Shown here: in pieces, positions 27,001-35,587 of the stretch
How positions within the stretch are numbered: the stretch's first letter is position 1
How the letters are laid out: each line of letters opens with the position of its first letter
DNA from: an uncultured Olsenella sp.
GTDB taxonomy: Bacteria > Actinomycetota > Coriobacteriia > Coriobacteriales > Atopobiaceae
DNA: 64,000 nucleotides
Direction of reading: 5' to 3'
Assembly (NCBI GenBank): GCA_949287905.1
Contig: CASEHX010000027.1
Coordinates: 1-64,000, forward strand
Notes under the pieces: model-generated
Seen by the model: only the letters and a program-made list of their open reading frames with translations
The model's database searches: none
Told to the model about the DNA's origin: nothing
Position numbers and translations under genes: made by a program

Positions 27001-28236
27001 GGAGAAGCTCTTCTCCACGTTGTCCTTGATGTTGTAGTACTTGGAGCCAGACGCGGAGTTTGCGGTGATGTAGAGGACCTGGCCGTCGGCCGGATCGGTG
27101 AGGACGTCCTGCACGCCGCCCTCGGTGACGGGCGTGGTGCCGTCCATGAGGTAGGTGCGGGTGTAGACGTGGTCGTGGCCCATGAGGACGGCGTCGATGT
27201 CCAGATCCGAGAAGACCACGGGCAGCGTGGAGCGACGGGCGAGGATGTCACCGTCGGTGGTGTGGCTGGCCGTGGAGTACACGGAGTGGTGGAAGGTGAC
27301 GATCTTCCAGTTGGCGTCCGGGTTGGCCGCGATGGCCTCCTCGAGGAACGCCTTGTGGACGGCCGTGTTCTGCTCGTTGGAGTTGAGCGACATGAACAGC
27401 ACGCCGTTGTAGTTGAACCAGTAGTCTCCGGAGCCCTCGCCGGTTGCGGTCTGCACGCCGTAGCCGGTCATGTTGGGCATGTTGTAGTTGTAGGAGTAGT
27501 TCTGGTTGTCGACGTAGGCCTCGTGGTTGCCCACGTTGGTGGCCAGCGTGATGCCGTGGAGCGCCTCGGGCGCGAAGAAGCCGACGTACTCCTCCTCCAC
27601 GACGTCAACGTCGCGGGTGTTGACCTGGTCGCCCAGGGAGATCATGAAGTCGGTCTCGGGGAAGGCGGCGACCATGGTGTCGAGGGTGTTGGTCCAGCCC
27701 TCGGTGTCGCTCGCCACGTTGCCGGAGGCGCCGATCTGCGGGTCGCCGGCAAACATGAAGCTGAAGGACTCGCCGTCGCCGATGTTGCCGGTGGCAAAGC
27801 CATAGGCGGCAGACCAGTCCTCGCCGTTGCCCACGCGATAAATGTAGGAGGTGTTGGCAGAGAGGCCGCTGACGGTGGCCTTGTAGGAGTTCCAGCCGTC
27901 GCGCTCGCTGACGTTCTTCTCGGCCTTGACGCTGGCGACGATGTCCGCGTTCTCGGGGAACGCGTCGCCGTTGGCCCAGCCCTCGGGCGCAAGGGCCACC
28001 TGGATGTAACCCTCGAGGTCGGACGTGCTCATCCAGTTGAAGTTGCGCTGGGACGACGTGGCGCCGATCTCCAGGGAGATGCGGTCAAACTGCACGCCGC
28101 TCTCGTTCTGAACCTCGATCTCGGCGGCGGGCTGAGCCTCGGCGGCGCCCGCCGTTCTGCCGGTGGCAACCGTCACAACGCCCAGCATGAGCACCAGGGC
28201 GCACAGCGCGGCCAGCCACCTCTTCCTTACCTTCAT
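24031..28236 (-). CDS. Secreted protein with three calcineurin-like phosphoesterase modules and an LAQTG tail
   Basis: This exported protein has 1401 residues. ATG 28236 follows AGAGAGGGG and begins a signal peptide ending near RTAGAAEA. Three near-identical modules of about 415 residues follow, each starting V/FxRxSLxIGAT...RNFNW. Each has a purple-acid-phosphatase-like beta domain, then a metallophosphoesterase with FMFAGDPQIGA, ISLGDQVN, NVGNHE/D, FHHSVYS and LMGHDHVYTRTY. All three keep their metal ligands and are probably active. A Gln/Gly/Asp/Pro linker leads to PLAQTG, a hydrophobic helix and TRRGSN, a sortase E-like sorting signal rather than LPxTG. Substrates are unknown; extracellular phosphomonoesters or nucleotides are likely. 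The triplication must be recent, or kept uniform by recombination. Confidence 0.9.
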   Translation of the reverse strand: MKVRKRWLAALCALVLMLGVVTVATGRTAGAAEAQPAAEIEVQNESGVQFDRISLEIGATSSQRNFNWMSTSDLEGYIQVALAPEGWANGDAFPENADIVASVKAEKNVSERDGWNSYKATVSGLSANTSYIYRVGNGEDWSAAYGFATGNIGDGESFSFMFAGDPQIGASGNVASDTEGWTNTLDTMVAAFPETDFMISLGDQVNTRDVDVVEEEYVGFFAPEALHGITLATNVGNHEAYVDNQNYSYNYNMPNMTGYGVQTATGEGSGDYWFNYNGVLFMSLNSNEQNTAVHKAFLEEAIAANPDANWKIVTFHHSVYSTASHTTDGDILARRSTLPVVFSDLDIDAVLMGHDHVYTRTYLMDGTTPVTEGGVQDVLTDPADGQVLYITANSASGSKYYNIKDNVEKSFSAVEDQSKRQNMSLATVTEDSITFTTYYTDDAQVTDADILDQVTIQRTPEPEAEPKVDRVSLQIGATETSRNFNWISDAGENGAVQVAVMPEGWQQGDAFPANPDYVANVKASVGGSEVEGYSSFKATVDGLDANTSYVYRVGTNGVWSEAYGFQTGNIGNGESFSFMFAGDPQIGAGDIPEDTEGWINTLDTMEAAFPETDFLISLGDQVNLGHSGETQYEEYEGYYAPEVLHSITMAVNVGNHETYVSDQNYSHNYNMPNVSTYGVTDATGDGSGDYWFTYNGVLFMSINSNNMSTAEHKAFLEDAIAANPDANWKIVTFHHSVYSTASHTADTDILERRNELPAVFTELDIDAVLMGHDHVYTRTYLMDGTTPLITDEVQSEHVNPADGQVLYITANSASGSKYYSLQNLPQNTFAAVQDQSKRENMTLVDVTEDSLTFTTYFTDDAQVTEDDVLDKVSIVRSDDPVEPAQPQVERVSLEIGATETSRNFNWLGTTTKDAMVQVAEKPEGWTAGSAFPTEGAVSVAADVDGSELEGWNSFKATVDNLTANTDYLYRVGNDGAWSETYEFSTGNLGDGESFSFMFAGDPQIGASGDVASDVEGWTNTLDTMTAAFPETDFMISLGDQVNTRDVNTIEEEYEGFFAPEALHGITLATNVGNHDTYNDNQHYTYNFNMPNVSELGATDNAGDGSGDFWFTYNGVLFMSLNSNNMSTSEHKAFMEDAIAQNPDANWKIVTFHHSVYSVASHTADSDILQRRSELPVVFSDLGVDAVLMGHDHVYTRTYLMEGTKPVITDEVQDTLTNPESGQVLYITANSASGSKYYEIQNLAQNTFSAVQDQSQRQNMSIATVTDDAITFTTYYTDDAQVTEDDILDQVTIERVDDQQGGQPGGDDQKPGDDQQGGQKPGDDQKPGDNNQQGGSGNGGQTTNDPQQGSQTQTGSQGSAGNGPLAQTGDASVTPAAIAALAAAGMTVVALRSAIITRRGSN

Positions 28237-28515
28237 GCTACCCCTCTCTTCGTAGGAACCCCGCGGCAGGGTCGCCGCAGAGTCAGACGTAGAAGTTATA
28301 GAGGGGCTGTGGGCGGGTTTCAGAAACGCGCACGCAAGCCAGCGGTAAGGGAGTTTAACGCGAGTGTTAGCCCTCCTGGTGGCGCTTCTCGTTCGCGCGA
28401 CTTTTGCGGCCTCAAATCTCCGTCGGGCTCTGACGTTTCCCCAGTTGGCAGAAAAACTCACGTGACTTTTGCGGCCTCAAAAGTCACGCGGGAAGAGACG
28501 GACGCGCGCTCGGCA
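28237..28515. other. Intergenic stretch with an inverted repeat around TTTTGCGGCC
   Basis: CGTGACTTTT and AAAAGTCACG (about 28461-28488) flank GCGGCCTC, and a second partial copy, GACTTTTGCGGCCTCAAA, lies near 28398. No gene is seen. Confidence 0.55.
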
Positions 28516-28549
28516 CACAAAACGGCCCCCGGCATCGCGCCGGGGGCCG
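28516..28549 (-). terminator. Rho-independent terminator of nifJ
   Basis: An 11-bp stem (CGGCCCCCGGC) with a 5-nt loop is followed on the minus strand by TTTTGTG, 45 bp past the nifJ stop. Confidence 0.9.
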
Positions 28550-28594
28550 CAGCCTACGCAATCAGCTCAGCGAGAAGAACCCGCGCTCGGGGCC

Positions 28595-31500
28595 TTACGC
28601 CTCGGCGTAGAGGTCCTTGAGCTTGAGCAGGTGCGCGTAGCGAGCCATGGCGGCCTCCTCGTTCTGGGCGAAGAGCTCCTTGGCGCGCTCGGGGAAGGAG
28701 CGGGTGAGCGAGGTGTAGCGGGCCTCGTTCATGAGGAAGTCCTGGTACCCGCCAGCCGGCTCCTTGGAGTCGAGCGTGAACTTCTTGCCCGTGGGGGCAG
28801 CCGGGTTGAAGCGGAAGAGGTTCCAGTAGCCGCACTCCACGGCCTTCTTCATCTCCATCTGGCAGTTCTGCATGCCGCCACCCTTGATGGAGTGCATCTC
28901 GCACGGGCTGTAGCCGATGATCAGCGACGGGCCGTCGTAGTTCACGGCCTCGTGGATGGCCTTGAGCGTCTGGTTCATGTTGGCGCCCATGGCAACCTGG
29001 GCCACGTAGACGTAGCCGTAGGACATGGCGATCTCGGCGAGGCTCTTCTTCTTGGTCACCTTGCCGGAGGCCGCGAACTGGGCCACCTGGCCGATGTTGG
29101 AGGCCTTGGAGGCCTGGCCGCCGGTGTTGGAGTAGACCTCGGTGTCAAAGACGAAGACGTTCACGTTGTTGCCGGAGGCAAGGACGTGATCGAGGCCGCC
29201 GAAGCCGATGTCGTACGCCCAGCCGTCGCCGCCGAAGATCCAGAAGGCCTTCTTGGTGAGGTAGGCCTTGTCGGCGAGGACCGCCTTGGCCGTCTCGCAG
29301 TCGCTCTTCTCGAGCTCGGCGATGTAGGCGGCAGCGGCGATCTTGCTGCCCTCGGTGTCCTTGCGGTTGGCGAGCCAGGCGGTCGCGGCCTCCTTCAGGG
29401 CCTCGGAGGCCTTGTCGCACTGGAGGATCTTCTCGGTCTCGGCAACGATCTTCTCCTGGACGGCGTCGTAGCCAAGAGCGAGACCCAGGCCGTGCTCGGC
29501 GTTGTCCTCGAAGAGGGAGTTGTTCCACGCCGGGCCGTGGCCGCACTCGTTGACCGTGAAGGGCGAGGTGGCGGCGGGGTTGCCCCAGATGGAGGAGCAG
29601 CCGGTTGCGTTGGAGATGAACATGCGCTCACCGCAGACCTGCGTGACGAGGCGCGCGTACGCGGTCTCGGCGCAGCCGGCGCAGGAGCCGGAGAACTCGA
29701 GGTACGGCTTGGCGAACTGGCTGCCCTTGACGTTGGCGGCCACGAGCTCCTTCTTCTCGGAGACCTTGTTCACCGCGTAGTCCCACACCGGAGCCTGGTC
29801 GAGCTCGGACTCCTGCGGCACCATCGTGAGGGCGCCCTTCGGGCAGACCTTGACGCAGTTGGTGCAGCCCATGCAGTCGAGCGGGCTGATGGCCATGGTG
29901 AAGGTGAGGCCGGAGTTCTTGGGAACCATGACGTCGATGCGGCGCATCTCCTCGGGAGCGGCGGCCTGCTCGTCGGCGTTCATGACGATCGGGCGGATCG
30001 TGGCGTGCGGGCACACGAAGGAGCACTGGTTGCACTGGATGCACTTGGACTCGTCCCAGTGCGGAACCATGACGGCGACGCCGCGCTTCTCGTACGCGGA
30101 GGCACCGAGCTCCCACTGGCCGTCGGCAACGTCGACGAACTTGGAGACGGGCAGCGAGTCGCCGTCCATGCGGTTGATGGGCTCCATGAGCTCGCGGACC
30201 TGCTTGACGATGGCCTCGCGACCCTCAAGGGTGAGCTCGACCTTCTCGTCCTCGGCGGTGGCCCAGTCGGCGGGCACCTCAAACTTGCGGTACGCGGTGG
30301 CGCCGGCGTCGATGGCCTTCCAGTTGGCCTCGACGATGTTCTGGCCCTTCTTGGCGTAGGACTTCTCGGCGGCGTCCTTCATGTACTGGATGGCGTCCTC
30401 GGCGGGAAGGACCTGAGCCAGCGAGAAGAACGCGGACTGCAGCACCGTGTTGGTGCGCTTGCCCATGCCAACCTTCTCGGCGAGGTCGATGGCGTCGATC
30501 AGGTAGACGTTGATGTTGTTCTTGGCGATGTAGCGCTTGGCCACGGCCGGCAGGTGGGAGGCGAACTCCTCGTCGGACCACTGGCAGTTCACCAGGAACG
30601 TGCCGCCCGGCTTGACGTCGCGGACCATCGGGAAGCCCTTGATGATGTAGGACGGGTTGTGGCAGGCGACGAAGTTGGCCTTGTTGATGTAGTACGGCGA
30701 GCGGATCGGGGAGTCACCAAAGCGCAGGTGGGAGATGGTGACGCCGCCGGTCTTCTTGGAGTCGTACTGGAAGTAGGCCTGGACGTACTTGTCGGTGTGG
30801 TCGCCGATGATCTTGATGGAGTTCTTGTTGGCGCCAACGGTGCCGTCGCCGCCGAGGCCCCAGAACTTGCACTCGATCGTGGACGGGTCCGCCGTGTTGG
30901 GGGCGTCCGGGTCCATGGGGAGGGAGAGGTTGGTGACGTCGTCCACGATGCCGATGGTGAACTCGCGGGCGGGGGCGTCCTTCTCGAGCTCCTTGTAGAC
31001 GGCGAAGGCGGCTGCGGGCGGCTCGTCCTTGGAGCCGAGGCCGTAACGGCCGCCGACCACGGTGATGCCCTCCTTGCCGGCCTCGTAGAGGGCGGTGATG
31101 ACGTCCTGGTAGAGGGGCTCGCCGATGGAGCCGGGCTCCTTGGTGCGGTCGAGCACGGCGATCTTCTTGACCGTGGCGGGCAGGGCGGCCACGAAGTCCT
31201 CGACGGACCACGGACGGTACAGGCGGACCTTCACGAGGCCGACCTTCTCGCCGTGGGCGTTGAGGTAGTCGATGACCTCCTCGAGGGTGTCGCAGAAGGA
31301 GCCCATGCAGACCACGACGCGGTCGGCGTCATCGGCGCCGTAGTAGTCGAAGAGGTGGTAGCTGGTGCCGAGCTTCTCGTTGATCTTGTCCATGTAGGAC
31401 TGGACCACGGCGGGCAGCGCGTCGTAGGCCTTGTTGCAGGCCTCGCGGTGCTGGAAGAAGATGTCGCCGTTCTCGTGGGAGCCGCGGGCGTGCGGGTGCT

Positions 31501-32131
31501 CCGGGTTGAGGGCGTGATCGCGGAACGCCTGGACGGCGTCCATGTCCAGCATGTCCTTGAGGTCGTCGAAGTCCCAGACCGCGACCTTCTGGATCTCGTG
31601 CGAGGTGCGGAAGCCGTCGAAGAAGTTCAGGAACGGCACCTTGCCCTCGATGGCCGCGAGGTGAGCCACCGGCGCGAGGTCCATGACCTCCTGGACGTTG
31701 CCCTCGGCGAGCATGGCAAAGCCGGTCTGGCGGCAGGCCATGACGTCGGAGTGATCGCCAAAGATGTTGAGGGCGTGGGAGGCCACGGTACGGGCGGACA
31801 CGTGGAAGACGCCCGGAAGGCCCTCGCCGGCGATCTTGTACATGTTGGGGATCATGAGGAGCAGGCCCTGCGACGCCGTGTAGGTGGTCGTGAGGGCGCC
31901 GGCGCCGAGCGAGCCGTGGACGGTGCCCGCGGCGCCCGCCTCGGACTCCATCTCAACGACCTTGACCGGGGTGCCAAAGACGTTCTTCATGCCCTGAGCG
32001 GCCCACTGGTCGACGTGGTCGGCCATGGGGCTGGACGGGGTGATCGGGTAGATGCCCGCCACCTCGGTGAACGCATACGAGACGTACGATGCCGCCTCGT
32101 TGCCGTCCATGGACTTAAACTTGCGCGCCAT
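28595..32131 (-). CDS. nifJ: Pyruvate:ferredoxin (flavodoxin) oxidoreductase
   Basis: This homodimeric enzyme has 1178 residues and converts pyruvate plus CoA to acetyl-CoA, CO2 and reduced ferredoxin in anaerobes. The domains appear in the standard order: the N-terminal pyrimidine-binding domain (ITPSSPMADH), the transketolase C-like and gamma domains, and an EKR region. Two 4Fe-4S motifs follow (CIQCNQCSFVCPHA and CMGCTNCVKVCPKGA). The TPP-binding domain has GCSSIWG, GDGWAYDIGFGG and YSNTGGQASKAS, with additional CxxC cysteines for the proximal cluster (CAGCAE). ATG 32131 follows GAAGGAGAGG. It is monocistronic, with a strong terminator. It indicates strictly or mainly anaerobic energy metabolism. 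Confidence 0.98.
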   Translation of the reverse strand: MARKFKSMDGNEAASYVSYAFTEVAGIYPITPSSPMADHVDQWAAQGMKNVFGTPVKVVEMESEAGAAGTVHGSLGAGALTTTYTASQGLLLMIPNMYKIAGEGLPGVFHVSARTVASHALNIFGDHSDVMACRQTGFAMLAEGNVQEVMDLAPVAHLAAIEGKVPFLNFFDGFRTSHEIQKVAVWDFDDLKDMLDMDAVQAFRDHALNPEHPHARGSHENGDIFFQHREACNKAYDALPAVVQSYMDKINEKLGTSYHLFDYYGADDADRVVVCMGSFCDTLEEVIDYLNAHGEKVGLVKVRLYRPWSVEDFVAALPATVKKIAVLDRTKEPGSIGEPLYQDVITALYEAGKEGITVVGGRYGLGSKDEPPAAAFAVYKELEKDAPAREFTIGIVDDVTNLSLPMDPDAPNTADPSTIECKFWGLGGDGTVGANKNSIKIIGDHTDKYVQAYFQYDSKKTGGVTISHLRFGDSPIRSPYYINKANFVACHNPSYIIKGFPMVRDVKPGGTFLVNCQWSDEEFASHLPAVAKRYIAKNNINVYLIDAIDLAEKVGMGKRTNTVLQSAFFSLAQVLPAEDAIQYMKDAAEKSYAKKGQNIVEANWKAIDAGATAYRKFEVPADWATAEDEKVELTLEGREAIVKQVRELMEPINRMDGDSLPVSKFVDVADGQWELGASAYEKRGVAVMVPHWDESKCIQCNQCSFVCPHATIRPIVMNADEQAAAPEEMRRIDVMVPKNSGLTFTMAISPLDCMGCTNCVKVCPKGALTMVPQESELDQAPVWDYAVNKVSEKKELVAANVKGSQFAKPYLEFSGSCAGCAETAYARLVTQVCGERMFISNATGCSSIWGNPAATSPFTVNECGHGPAWNNSLFEDNAEHGLGLALGYDAVQEKIVAETEKILQCDKASEALKEAATAWLANRKDTEGSKIAAAAYIAELEKSDCETAKAVLADKAYLTKKAFWIFGGDGWAYDIGFGGLDHVLASGNNVNVFVFDTEVYSNTGGQASKASNIGQVAQFAASGKVTKKKSLAEIAMSYGYVYVAQVAMGANMNQTLKAIHEAVNYDGPSLIIGYSPCEMHSIKGGGMQNCQMEMKKAVECGYWNLFRFNPAAPTGKKFTLDSKEPAGGYQDFLMNEARYTSLTRSFPERAKELFAQNEEAAMARYAHLLKLKDLYAEA

Positions 32132-32425
32132 ATCCTCTCCTTCGTACAGGTCTTCCTGGGCACCCCCATGGCCCCAGGCAGCTCTCACGCACAAGGCGCA
32201 TGACTCAACGCGGGCATGGCCCACGCACTTAACAGTCTACTCCGCGCGGGCGGGGTTTATACATGTCTTCGGGCCAAATTCGCCGAGCGCGAGGTTTTTC
32301 CCACGTACGGAGGGGGCGCGGCAGGAGCGGGGCGTTCTGCGGGGTCGAGAGCGGCGGAACGGACAGCGGAACGACGGCCGGGGGCGCCCGTCTCGGACGG
32401 AGGGGCGGCGAGGCTCGGCGCGACC
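32132..32425 (-). other. nifJ upstream region
   Basis: About 290 bp carry a possible -10 (TATAAA, minus strand, about 32256-32261) within ACATGTATAAACC, but no convincing -35. No gene is seen. Confidence 0.35.
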
Positions 32426-33094
32426 TTATCGCTTCTTTGCGGCCTCGAGCAGCTTGGCGTAGCCGTCCACAAGGCGGCGGGCATGGGGGCCCACAAGGCC
32501 GGCGGCAGGCACGATGCCGTGCTCGTCGGAGGCGAGGAAGAGCTCGTCGAGGTTCTTCTCGCCATCCAGGACGCTCGCGGCAAGGAGCGGATCGTGGCAC
32601 ACGGACACGCCCAAGGTCTTGGCAAGGTCTGTGACGAGGCTGTCGATGCCGGAGGGACGCCAGCCCGGCTCCGTGCCACAGACGAGCGCACCGGCGCGCA
32701 CGGCCCAGAGCGTCTCGGGGGCAACACCGGTCGCGTGCGCCTCGTGGGCAGCGGCGACGGCTCGTGCGGCGAGGTCCGCGGCGGAGGCGCTGGCGAGAAG
32801 ATCGTAGGGGCCCACGCTCATGGCGGCGCGGCCCTCGTTGTCCATGACGAGCATGAGCACGCCGTTGGGGTGGGGCGCGGAGCCTTCCGCGAGGGTCCAC
32901 TCGATGTGCTGCTTTGCCCAGGCCACAAGCTGCGTTGAGACAACCGAGCCGCTCACGCTGCGGGCAGCGAGCGCGCGCAGGTGGCGGTTCTCCAGAGGAA
33001 GGGTACGGTTGGCCAGGCGCCAACGACACACGAGCGCGGGCGTGCCGAGCTCGAAGCCGGCGAATGACGGCGCGTCGTTCTTCTCGTCCTGCAT
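32426..33094 (-). CDS. Protein of unknown function with weak class IV aminotransferase resemblance
   Basis: This 222-residue cytosolic protein has AGGGAGG before ATG 33094. The segment EWTLAEGSAPHPNGVLMLVMDNEG and the late LDELFLASDEHGIVPAAGLVGPHARRLVDGY resemble the C-terminal half of branched-chain aminotransferase / aminodeoxychorismate lyase folds, where a G-V-P turn holds the PLP phosphate. A catalytic lysine in the expected place is not evident. It is therefore an inactive relative, a truncated form, or a chance resemblance. It lies downstream of purH on the same strand, separated by a palindrome that would end the purH transcript. Confidence 0.55.
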   Translation of the reverse strand: MQDEKNDAPSFAGFELGTPALVCRWRLANRTLPLENRHLRALAARSVSGSVVSTQLVAWAKQHIEWTLAEGSAPHPNGVLMLVMDNEGRAAMSVGPYDLLASASAADLAARAVAAAHEAHATGVAPETLWAVRAGALVCGTEPGWRPSGIDSLVTDLAKTLGVSVCHDPLLAASVLDGEKNLDELFLASDEHGIVPAAGLVGPHARRLVDGYAKLLEAAKKR

Positions 33095-33159
33095 GGTGCC
33101 TCCCTGGTGGTCGTCCGGCAGCGCGCCCCGGCGGGCGCGGGGCCGGCCGGGGCGCGAAT

Positions 33160-33186
33160 GTTACGAAGGGACTGTCCCTTCGTAAC
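33160..33186 (-). terminator. 27-bp palindrome at the purH stop
   Basis: This is identical to the palindrome at 9685-9711: GTTACGAAGGGAC inverted about the centre. It begins at the base next to the purH stop codon. Without a U-run outside the arms, termination is inferred from position. Confidence 0.55.
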
Positions 33187-34824
33187 CTAGTGGCGGAAGT
33201 GGCGGTTGCCGGTGAAGACCATCGCGATGCCGTGCTCGTTGCAGGCCTCGATGGACTCGTCGTCGCGCTTGGAGCCGCCGGGCTGGATGATGCAGGTCAC
33301 GCCGTGCTCGGCGAGCACGTCCACGTTGTCGCGGAACGGGAAGAAGGCGTCGGACGCGCAGGCGTAGCCGCCCTTCTCCACACCCATGCGCTCGCAGGCC
33401 TCGTCGGCGCGCTCGCAGGCCAGAAGCGCGGAGTCAACGCGGTTGGGCTGGCCCGGGCCCATGCCGATGCCGGCCTTGCCCTTGGAGACGAGAATCGCGT
33501 TGGACTTCACGCCCTTGCAGACGCGCCAGGCAAACATGAGCTCGTCCATCTCCTCCGGCGTGGGCTTGCGCTCCGTCGGGCAGGTGAAGGCCTCGGGGTC
33601 CTCGGAGACGGAGTCCACGTTCTGCAGCAGCACGCCGCCATCGATGGAGCGCAGCTCGTACTCGGCGTGGCCGCCCACGCCGCCAGTGGCCAGCACGCGC
33701 AGGTTGGGGCGCTTGGCCATGCGCTCGACGGCATCGGGGGTGTAGCTCGGGGCGATGATGACCTCGACGAACTGGCCGTTCTCGTCGAAGGCGTGCTCCA
33801 CCAGCTCGAAGGGCACCTCGCGGTTGCAGGCGATGATGCCGCCGAAGGCGCTCTTGGGGTCGCACGCGAAGGCGCGGTCGTACGCGGTGGTAACGTCGTC
33901 CGCCACGGCGGAGCCGCAGGGGTTCTGGTGCTTGAGGATCACGCAGGCCGGGCCGTCGAACTCGCGCACGAGGTTCCAGGCGGCGTCCGCGTCGAGGTAG
34001 TTGTTGTAGGAGAGCGGCTTGCCCTGGAGCTGCTCGGCGCCCACGAGCGGGTACTCGGAGGAGCCCAGCTCGGCGAAGTCGTCCGCAAAGCGGTAGACGG
34101 CGGCCGTCTGCTGGGGGTTCTCGCCGTAGCGCAGGTCGTCGACCTTCTCCAGGTAGACGCCCAGCTCGTCCGGGGTGGCGGGGGCGTCCTCGGCGTCCTC
34201 GAGCTCCTCGGGGAAGTCCTCGTCGTAGCGGTCGGCCAGCCAGTTGGCGATGGCCGCGTCGTAGCAGGCCGTGGTCTCGTAGACCTTGAGCTGCAGGTAG
34301 CGGCGCAGCTCGAGCGTGGTGCAGCCGCCCAGGGCACGCATGGTGTCCAGGACCTCGTCGTAGTCGTCCGGGTCGGAGACCACGGTCACGGAGTCGGCGT
34401 TCTTGGCCGCGGAGCGCAGCATGGAGGGGCCGCCGATGTCGATGTGCTCGATGGCGTCGTCGAAGGTGACCTCGGGGTTGGCCACGGTCTTCTCGAACTC
34501 ATAGAGGTTCACGACCACGAGGTCGATCATGCCGATGCCGTGCTCGGCGGCCTGGGCCATGTGGGACTCGTTGTCGCGACGGGCGAGAAGGCCGCCGTGC
34601 ACCTTGGGGTGCAGCGTCTTCACGCGGCCGTCCATCATCTCGGGGAAGCCCGTGTACTGCTCGATGGGAACGACGTGAACGCCGGCCTCCTCGAGCACGC
34701 GCGCGGTGCCGCCGGTGGAGATCACCTCGACGCCGAACTCGTCCTCGAGCGCCTTGACGAAGGCGACGACGCCCGTCTTGTCCGTGACGGAGACGAGCGC
34801 TCGCTTGATGGGAGTGTCTGCCAT
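33187..34824 (-). CDS. purH: Bifunctional AICAR transformylase / IMP cyclohydrolase
   Basis: This enzyme has 545 residues and catalyses the last two steps of de novo IMP synthesis using 10-formyl-THF. The N-terminal MGS-like cyclohydrolase domain (about 1-200) begins [16 protein letters not shown] and includes [19 protein letters not shown] and NLYEFEKTV. The C-terminal transformylase domain includes [35 protein letters not shown] and a final [13 protein letters not shown] 34824 follows AAGGAGG; the longer open frame is antisense to the acetyltransferase. It is divergent from the GNAT gene with 69 bp between. The other purine genes in the window, purC and purB, are elsewhere, so the pathway is scattered. 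Confidence 0.97.
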   Translation of the reverse strand: MADTPIKRALVSVTDKTGVVAFVKALEDEFGVEVISTGGTARVLEEAGVHVVPIEQYTGFPEMMDGRVKTLHPKVHGGLLARRDNESHMAQAAEHGIGMIDLVVVNLYEFEKTVANPEVTFDDAIEHIDIGGPSMLRSAAKNADSVTVVSDPDDYDEVLDTMRALGGCTTLELRRYLQLKVYETTACYDAAIANWLADRYDEDFPEELEDAEDAPATPDELGVYLEKVDDLRYGENPQQTAAVYRFADDFAELGSSEYPLVGAEQLQGKPLSYNNYLDADAAWNLVREFDGPACVILKHQNPCGSAVADDVTTAYDRAFACDPKSAFGGIIACNREVPFELVEHAFDENGQFVEVIIAPSYTPDAVERMAKRPNLRVLATGGVGGHAEYELRSIDGGVLLQNVDSVSEDPEAFTCPTERKPTPEEMDELMFAWRVCKGVKSNAILVSKGKAGIGMGPGQPNRVDSALLACERADEACERMGVEKGGYACASDAFFPFRDNVDVLAEHGVTCIIQPGGSKRDDESIEACNEHGIAMVFTGNRHFRH

Positions 34825-34893
34825 TGCCCCTCCTTGGGTTTGACGACGACATGTTGTACCGTCATCACTACGATACCGCAGCTGGAGGACAAC

Positions 34894-35544
34894 ATGACGG
34901 AGACTGAAAACTTGACATTTCGCGCGTTCGCGCCGGAGGACTTTGAGCGCGTGGCGGTGCTCCTGGGGCGCACGTGGCTTCCGGAGTTTGACGAGGCGCC
35001 CCAGCGCGCGGCGAGCCAGATCGAGCTGGCGCACTACCTCGCGCAGACCACGTGGTCGCTTCTTGCCGAGCGCGGGGGCGAGATTCTGGGCGCGGTTCTT
35101 CTCGCCGAGCGCGGGGCTGCGGCAACGGGCGATGCGGGCTGGGCGGAGCTCGAGGCCCGCCTGACGAGGGCGGCCGAGAAGGACCCGGGGCTCGCGGAGG
35201 CGGTGCGTACCGAGATGGACGGCGTGCGCGAGGAGGCGGAGCTGGAGCGCGACTACCTTGCGGGCGGGTCGCTCGGCGCGGACGCCGCGGTCAAGCTGCT
35301 CATTGTCTCCCCGGATGCGAAGGGGCTGGGCCTTGGCGGAAGGCTCTTCTCGGCGGCGCTCGAGCGCCTGCGCGAGACGGGCGCGGCGGGCTATCACCTG
35401 CTCACGGACGACAGCTGCGACTTTGGCTTCTACGAGCACAAGGGGCTCACGCAGGCGATGCGCCGTCGCTCGCGCGCGTACTGGCCGGGCGTTGACCCCG
35501 AGAAGGACGAGTTCTACGTCTACGTGTACGAGCAGGAACTGTGA
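34894..35544 (+). CDS. GNAT-family N-acetyltransferase
   Basis: This acetyl-CoA dependent acyltransferase has 216 residues. The N-terminal beta-alpha unit (LTFRAFAPEDFERVAVLLGRTW) is typical. The acetyl-CoA loop appears as VSPDAKGLGLGGRLFSAALERL, and the last strand as FGFYEHKGLTQ. A long acidic helical insertion (about 75-130) sits between strands. ATG 34894 follows TGGAGGAC. The substrate is unknown. The gene ends inside a palindrome at 35541 and is followed 43 bp later by gluQ on the same strand. Confidence 0.87.
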   Translation: MTETENLTFRAFAPEDFERVAVLLGRTWLPEFDEAPQRAASQIELAHYLAQTTWSLLAERGGEILGAVLLAERGAAATGDAGWAELEARLTRAAEKDPGLAEAVRTEMDGVREEAELERDYLAGGSLGADAAVKLLIVSPDAKGLGLGGRLFSAALERLRETGAAGYHLLTDDSCDFGFYEHKGLTQAMRRRSRAYWPGVDPEKDEFYVYVYEQEL

Positions 35545-35569
35545 CAAAGGGGTCAGACCCCTTTGTCAC
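35541..35569 (+). terminator. 29-bp palindrome overlapping the GNAT stop
   Basis: The arms GTGACAAAGGGGTC are inverted; the TGA stop lies inside the left arm, and TTTT follows at 35571. This is the same class as those at 9732, 10877 and 56558. It is a probable terminator or attenuator before gluQ. Confidence 0.65.
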
Positions 35570-35587
35570 ATTTTGGGAGGCCGCGTG

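Noticed and set aside
24661..28620. Very long open frame on the + strand opposite the triple phosphoesterase
   Set aside because: It is an antisense frame produced by GC-rich codon bias; it lacks a ribosome site and its composition mirrors the real gene.
28469..32203. Very long open frame on the + strand opposite nifJ
   Set aside because: It is antisense to a complete, motif-rich enzyme, with no ribosome site and a valine/glycine-rich artefact composition.
33187..35547. 786-residue version of PurH
   Set aside because: The extension is antisense to the acetyltransferase; ATG 34824 has AAGGAGG and matches the known N-terminus.
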